Source of the DNA: DASWRT01 sp036403035
GTDB lineage: Bacteria; Pseudomonadota; Alphaproteobacteria; ATCC43930; CGMCC-115725
DNA: 12,088 nucleotides
Direction of reading: 5' to 3'
Assembly: GCA_036403035.1 (NCBI GenBank)
Contig: DASWRT010000087.1
Location: 1 to 12,088 of the forward strand
Below, piece after piece: positions 8,161-12,088 of this stretch. A program made the position numbers and the translations under genes. Below the pieces are notes generated by a model. The model had not been told where the DNA came from. It did no database searches and saw only the letters and a program-made list of their open reading frames with translations. The first letter of the stretch is position 1. Each line of letters begins with the position of its first letter.

Positions 8161-9135
8161 CTAATTGCCGGACGTTGTACGGGTCAACAGGAACTGACGA
8201 ATAAATGAAAATAATATGGGTCTAAGACGTTCCGAAAATTGCTCATCGATCATCTTCGCGCCCGCCGGAGCCTGATGGCGGAACCATGTCGTCTGGCGCT
8301 TCGCGTAGCGCCGCGTCTCGCGCTGCGCCCGCGCGACCGCCTCGGCGAGAGGCAGCGTTCCGGCGAGGCAGGCCGCCAGTTCGCGCACGCCGACCGCCTT
8401 CATCACCGGCAGGCTCGGATCGAGCCCGCGCGCGACGAGCACCCGCACCTCCTCCAGCGCGCCGCCTCCCTGCTCGACCATCGCCGCGAACCGCGCGTCG
8501 CAGGCCTCGTAGAGCGGGCCGCGCGGCGGTTGCAACACGATCGTCGCGATCTCGGCGTCGAGCCGCCGTTCTTGCGCGCCGCGTCGCGCCGCGTCGCGCC
8601 ATGCGCCGAGCGGCTGGCCGGTCGCCAGCGCCACCTCGTAGGCGCGGATCAGGCGCTGCGTGTCGCCGGGCGGCAGCCGCGCCGCGCCGGCCGGGTCGAG
8701 CGCGGCGAGCCGTTCGCGGAAGGCCGCGCCGCCGATCTCGGCGTGGAGCGCGCGAGCGGCGGCGCGGACCTCGTCGGGCACCGGCGGGATCTCGGCGAGC
8801 CCTTCGGTCAGCGCCCTGAGATAGAGGCCGGTGCCGCCGACGACGACCGGCAGCTGTCCGGCCGCGGCGGCCGCCTCGATCTCGGCGAGCGCCATCGCCC
8901 GCCAGCGCGCGGCCGAGCACAGCTCGGCGCCGTCGAGCACGCCGTAGAGCCGGTGCGGGACGCGCGCCTCGTCCTCCGGCGCCGGCCGCGCCGTCAGGAT
9001 GCGCAGATCGCGATAGACCTGCATCGAGTCGGCGTTGATCACGGTCCCGCCGAACGCCTCGGCGGCCGCGAGCGCCAGACCGGACTTCCCGCTTGCGGTC
9101 GGGCCGCCGATGACGACGATCTTTCCGATGGTCAT
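8161..9135 (-). CDS. miaA: tRNA dimethylallyltransferase
   Basis: This 324-residue enzyme adds the isopentenyl group to A37 of tRNAs that read UNN codons. The P-loop is GPTASGKS (11-18), followed by the substrate loop INADSMQVYR (33-42) with the catalytic D36. Further family motifs are GGTGLYL (near 99-105), MKAVGVRE, and the C-terminal RYAKRQTTWFRH. Length is normal. The ATG at 9135 gives the canonical N-terminus (MTIGKIVVIGGPTASGKS), but in-frame GTG codons at 9144 and 9150 are alternatives. The one at 9144 has GAGG 8 bases upstream, while the ATG has no good site, so the true start may be 3 codons earlier. It is divergent from serB and immediately upstream of the ilv genes on the same strand. 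Confidence 0.96.
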   Translation of the reverse strand: MTIGKIVVIGGPTASGKSGLALAAAEAFGGTVINADSMQVYRDLRILTARPAPEDEARVPHRLYGVLDGAELCSAARWRAMALAEIEAAAAAGQLPVVVGGTGLYLRALTEGLAEIPPVPDEVRAAARALHAEIGGAAFRERLAALDPAGAARLPPGDTQRLIRAYEVALATGQPLGAWRDAARRGAQERRLDAEIATIVLQPPRGPLYEACDARFAAMVEQGGGALEEVRVLVARGLDPSLPVMKAVGVRELAACLAGTLPLAEAVARAQRETRRYAKRQTTWFRHQAPAGAKMIDEQFSERLRPILFSFIRQFLLTRTTSGN

Positions 9136-9209
9136 GCCGGGCACACTCACAGCCTCAAGGGAGGTGCTCTTAGCATCACTCGGGCGATCCCGCCCGCCCG
9201 TCATGCGGC

Positions 9210-9238
9210 TTGTGTTTCGTCCCCGGCTCCCCGATAAC
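9210..9238 (+). promoter_or_regulatory. putative sigma70-type promoter for serB, leaderless
   Basis: TTGTGT (9210-9215) and GATAAC (9233-9238) are separated by 17 bases. The -10-like box ends 7 bases before the serB ATG, which would place transcription start at or next to the A of the start codon. No Shine-Dalgarno is present before this ATG, consistent with a leaderless message. The -35 match is modest (TTG only). Confidence 0.4.
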
Positions 9239-9245
9239 CCGCAAC

Positions 9246-10151
9246 ATGTCGAACAGTGTCGTCACCCTCATTGCCGCGCCCGCGGGCGCGTCTCGCCTTG
9301 ATGCCGCGCTCGGTGCCGTGCGGCGGGGGCTGCGGGCGCTCGGCGCCGAGGTCGGGGCAGTCGACTGGCTCGCGCCGGGGATCGCGTGCGACGTGCTGTT
9401 TGACGGTCTCGACCTCGATCAGGCGGACGCCGCGGTCGGCGAGGCGCTCGGCGGCCTGCCGATCGACCGCGTCGTGCAGCGCACCGCCGGCCGGCGCAAG
9501 CGGCTCCTCGTCGCCGACATGGAGTCGACGATCATCGAGAACGAGATGCTGGAGGAGTTGGCCGATTATCTCGGGCTGCGCGAACCGGTAGCCGAGATCA
9601 CGCGGCAGGCGATGAACGGCGAAATGGACTTCGTCGCCGCGCTGGAAGCGCGGGTGGCGCTGCTGAAGGGATTGCCGGCATCGGCGCTCGACGACGCGGC
9701 GGAGCGGATCCGGCTGATGCCCGGCGCCGCCGCGCTGGTCGCGACGATGCGGCGCGTCGGTGGCGCCAAGGCGGCGCTCGTTTCCGGCGGCTTCCGGTGC
9801 TTCACCGACATCGTGCGGGACCAGCTCGGTTTCGACGTCGCCGTCGCGAACGACCTGCCGGTCGAGGAGGGCAGGATCGCCGGGTTTCTCGTACCGCCGG
9901 TGGTGACGCGCGAGACCAAGCTGGAGACGCTGAAGCATCTGGCGGCGCAGCATCGATTGCCGCTCGCCGATACGCTCGCCGTCGGCGACGGCGCGAACGA
10001 CCTGCCGATGATCGAGGCGGCCGGGCTCGGCGTCGCGTACCACGCCAAGCCCGCGGTCGCCGCCCGCGCCCGCGCCCGGATCGATCACGGCGACCTGACC
10101 GGGCTCCTTTACGCCCAGGGCTACCGCGCCGAGGACATCGTCACGCCGTAA
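9246..10151 (+). CDS. serB: phosphoserine phosphatase
   Basis: This 301-residue HAD-superfamily phosphatase catalyses the last step of serine synthesis. The N-terminal 80 residues (VVTLIAAPAGASRLDAAL ...) correspond to the regulatory N-domain of SerB. The catalytic domain has motif I VADMEST (89-95) with nucleophile D91, motif II S180 in LVSGGF, motif III K225 in RETKLETLK, and motif IV VGDGANDLPM (246-255). The second acidic residue of motif I, normally Asp, is Glu (E93, codon 9522-9524). Length fits alphaproteobacterial SerB (about 295-300). ATG 9246 was chosen because it gives the family N-terminus; it has no ribosome binding site. A TTG at 9210 would add 12 unlikely residues. Confidence 0.94.
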   Translation: MSNSVVTLIAAPAGASRLDAALGAVRRGLRALGAEVGAVDWLAPGIACDVLFDGLDLDQADAAVGEALGGLPIDRVVQRTAGRRKRLLVADMESTIIENEMLEELADYLGLREPVAEITRQAMNGEMDFVAALEARVALLKGLPASALDDAAERIRLMPGAAALVATMRRVGGAKAALVSGGFRCFTDIVRDQLGFDVAVANDLPVEEGRIAGFLVPPVVTRETKLETLKHLAAQHRLPLADTLAVGDGANDLPMIEAAGLGVAYHAKPAVAARARARIDHGDLTGLLYAQGYRAEDIVTP

Positions 10152-10241
10152 GGTCGGGCCGGGGCGGCAGACCGGCTCCCAGGGCGCCTGTCAGGTATTC
10201 TCTCTGTCGCCGGCCGCGGCCGTACGGCTTGAACGGTTCGA

Positions 10242-10279
10242 GCGGCTGCTCCGTACCGCCGTCAAAGCGGAGCAGCCGC
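10242..10279. terminator. 12-bp perfect hairpin between convergent serB and degP
   Basis: GCGGCTGCTCCG (10242-10253) and CGGAGCAGCCGC (10268-10279) form a perfect 12-bp stem with a 14-base loop. It sits about 90 bases after the serB stop and 25 bases after the protease stop, so it suits a shared bidirectional terminator. No T-tract follows on either strand. Confidence 0.6.
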
Positions 10280-10304
10280 CGTCCGCAGTCCCGACCCGTT
10301 CCGG

Positions 10305-11927
10305 TCAGCTCTGATCGATGCGCAGAGCGACGAAGCGCAGCTCGCCCTTGCGGTCGACCAGCAGCAGCACCGACTTGCGGCCCGCCTTGCGGGCGTCGTC
10401 GATCTTCGCGGCGAGCTGAGCCGGGCTCTTCACCTCCTCCTGCGCGACCTCGACGACGAGGTCGCCCGGCTGGAGGTTCTTCTCGGCTGCCGGGCTATCG
10501 TTCGCGACTTCCGTCACGACGACTCCGGCAGCGTCGTCCGCGAGCGAGAATTTCTGCTTCAGGTCCGGCGTGACCGGCGCCAGCGACAGGCCCAGCGCCT
10601 TCACCGTAGCCGCCGGTGCGGCCGGCGGGGTGGGCGTGTTGGGCGTCAGCGACGCCTGCTGCTGCTCGTCGTCCTGAAGCTCTCCGACTTTGACGTCGAA
10701 GGTCTGCTCCTTGCGCTTGCGCCAGACCGTGACCTTGACGGTCTTTTCGATCGGCGTCTCCGCGACGACGCGCGGCAGCCGGCGCATGTCCGTGATCTCC
10801 TTGCCGTCGAAGGTCAGCACGACGTCGCCGGGCTGGATGCCGGCGACCTGGGCCGGTCCCTTGTCGCTGACGCTGGCGATCAGCGCGCCGTGCGGCTTGT
10901 CGAGGCCAAGGCTCTCGGCGATCTCGTCGGTGACGCCCTGGATGCGGACGCCGAGCCAGCCGCGGCGGGTGCGGCCGTACTCCTTGAGCTGCGCCACGAT
11001 CGGCTTGGCGAGCGCCGCTGGGATCGCGAAGCCGATGCCGATCGAGCCGCCCGACGGCGAGTAGATCGCCGTGTTGATGCCGACGACGTCGCCGTCCATG
11101 TTGAACATCGGCCCGCCGGAATTGCCCCGGTTGATCGATGCGTCGGTCTGCAGGAAATCGTCGTAGGGACCGGCGTTGATGTCGCGCGACCGGGCGGACA
11201 GGATGCCTGCGGTAACGGTGCCGCCGAGGCCGAACGGGTTGCCGATCGCCAGCACCCAGTCGCCGACCCGCATGGTGTCGCTGTCGCCGAACTTGACCGA
11301 CGGCAGCGGCTTGTCCGTCTTCACCCGCAGCAGCGCGATGTCGGCTTTGGTGTCCTTGCCGACGATCTCCGCCTTGAGGCTGGTGTCGTCGTGCAGGATC
11401 ACCGTGATCTCGTCGGCGTCCGCGATCACGTGGTTGTTCGTCACCACGAGCCCGGACGGGTCGACGATGAAGCCGGACCCGAGCGAGGTGGCGCGGCGCG
11501 GATGCGCGTCCTGCTGCTGACCGCGCGGCTCCCCGCGCGGCATGTTGCGGTCGAAGAAGTCGCGGAAGAACTCCTCGAACGGCGAGCCCGGCGGGAACTG
11601 CGGCACGTCGGGGCCGGCCCGCGGCCCGGCGCGGTCCGGGCTTTTCAGCGTCTGCGTGGTGGAGACGTTGACGACGGCCGGCAGCAGCTTGGACGCAAGG
11701 TCGGCGAAGCCGTCCGGGGCAGGGCGCGCCAGCGCGGCGGCGCCGCCGATGACGCCGCCATCGAGCGGAGCGCCGGTCAGCAGCATTGCGACCGTGAGGA
11801 TGGACAGCACGGCGCGGCCCGCGCGGCGCGGCGCTGCGGCCGACGGGATGGAATCGCCGCGGGTTCCGGCGCGAAGGCCGAGGAATCGACTCAAGGGTGA
11901 TACTCCGTGGGACATGCGCGTACGCAT
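10305..11927 (-). CDS. degP: Do-type (DegP/HtrA) periplasmic serine endoprotease
   Basis: This protein of up to 540 residues degrades or refolds damaged envelope proteins. A basic stretch (R34, R35, R38) and hydrophobic core (about 40-51) form a signal peptide, with possible AxA cleavage near 67. The trypsin-like domain holds the catalytic triad H166 (VTNNHVI), D196 (ADIALLRV) and S270 (RGNSGGP). PDZ1 spans about 322-412 (RGWLGVRIQGV ... GIQPGDVV) and PDZ2 about 443-537 (LGLSLAPV ... NLQPGDLV), with a proline-rich linker between. A Q/R-rich insert (131-145) precedes the protease core. ATGs at 11927 and 11915 lack a Shine-Dalgarno, while TTG at 11894 has GGAG 8 bases upstream, so translation may begin 11 residues later. 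In related genomes hflK-hflC often lies upstream, beyond the right edge. degQ/mucD-type paralogues are not excluded. Confidence 0.95.
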   Translation of the reverse strand: MRTRMSHGVSPLSRFLGLRAGTRGDSIPSAAAPRRAGRAVLSILTVAMLLTGAPLDGGVIGGAAALARPAPDGFADLASKLLPAVVNVSTTQTLKSPDRAGPRAGPDVPQFPPGSPFEEFFRDFFDRNMPRGEPRGQQQDAHPRRATSLGSGFIVDPSGLVVTNNHVIADADEITVILHDDTSLKAEIVGKDTKADIALLRVKTDKPLPSVKFGDSDTMRVGDWVLAIGNPFGLGGTVTAGILSARSRDINAGPYDDFLQTDASINRGNSGGPMFNMDGDVVGINTAIYSPSGGSIGIGFAIPAALAKPIVAQLKEYGRTRRGWLGVRIQGVTDEIAESLGLDKPHGALIASVSDKGPAQVAGIQPGDVVLTFDGKEITDMRRLPRVVAETPIEKTVKVTVWRKRKEQTFDVKVGELQDDEQQQASLTPNTPTPPAAPAATVKALGLSLAPVTPDLKQKFSLADDAAGVVVTEVANDSPAAEKNLQPGDLVVEVAQEEVKSPAQLAAKIDDARKAGRKSVLLLVDRKGELRFVALRIDQS

Positions 11928-11990
11928 CTTGGGCGCAGCTTAGAGCACCTAACACTACCGGTCATGATCTGCGACACCGCGTCCCTCCGG

Positions 11991-12088
11991 GTTGCGCCGG
12001 GGCGAGGCATGGAAGCGTCGCGCCGGCTCGCCGATGGGCTCGCATCGCCTTCGCCGCCGCTCCTAACCATGCCTCGCCCCGACGCAAC
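11991..12088. repeat. 22-bp inverted repeat with internal hairpin at the right edge
   Basis: The left arm (11991-12012) and right arm (12067-12088) are reverse complements over 22 bases with one mismatch (CCCCGG against CCCCGA). The 54-base interior contains CGATG-GGCTCG-CATCG (12032-12047) as a nested hairpin. The right arm ends at the last base of the window, so the element may extend further. It lies upstream of the degP-type gene on the minus strand. It is best read as a palindromic dispersed repeat or small MITE-like element; a structured RNA is an alternative. Confidence 0.75.

Noticed and set aside
10495..11955. A long alternative minus-strand frame and a 336-codon plus-strand frame over the Do protease
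   Set aside because: Both are shadow frames of the protease gene. The correct frame carries the full catalytic triad and both PDZ domains.
11991..12088. A known structural RNA (4.5S/SRP, 6S or tRNA)
   Set aside because: There is no GGAAGCA-type SRP loop, no 6S-like central bubble, and no tRNA T-loop or anticodon arm. The length and layout fit a palindromic repeat better.

Overview
The window is a very GC-rich stretch of what looks like an alphaproteobacterial chromosome. The wider Hyphomicrobiales (Rhizobiales) group is the best guess. The reasons are the high GC with third-position G/C bias, protein sequences that read like alphaproteobacterial orthologues, and the block Do-type protease / serB / miaA / ilvI-ilvH-ilvC, which I remember as a common neighbourhood in that group. 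I could not run a search, so the taxonomic call is inference.

Left part (1-2650): the last codons of hslV are followed by complete hslU, together the HslVU ATP-dependent protease. A small GNAT-type acetyltransferase overlaps or directly follows hslU. Next come an orphan CheY-like receiver protein, an intergenic double-hairpin palindromic repeat, and a small uncharacterised gene on the minus strand.

Middle part (2650-4510): a stand-alone flagellar stator gene, motA, has no motB beside it. It is followed by a single-domain bacterial globin. Both are on the plus strand with good ribosome binding sites.

Right part (4509-12088): the minus strand carries miaA, then ilvI (acetolactate synthase large subunit), ilvH (its regulatory subunit) and ilvC (ketol-acid reductoisomerase). 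The ilv genes encode the first two shared steps of valine/isoleucine (and leucine precursor) synthesis. serB (phosphoserine phosphatase) is divergent from miaA. A DegP/Do-type periplasmic serine protease converges on serB, with a 12-bp perfect hairpin between their ends. The right edge ends exactly on the second arm of a 22-bp inverted repeat.

The gene content is mostly core housekeeping and I do not see a new multi-gene system. The items most worth a second look are smaller. There are three distinct intergenic repeat structures, and an exact tandem 35-bp duplication sits directly before ilvI and reaches into its ribosome binding site. Asp-to-Glu changes occur at metal or catalytic motif positions in both SerB (DMEST instead of DxDxT) and the acetolactate synthase (GEAS instead of GD[GA]S). 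serB has a probable leaderless promoter. A 231-bp non-coding spacer lies between ilvI and ilvH. Long open frames antisense to the ilv, motA and degP genes are composition artefacts.
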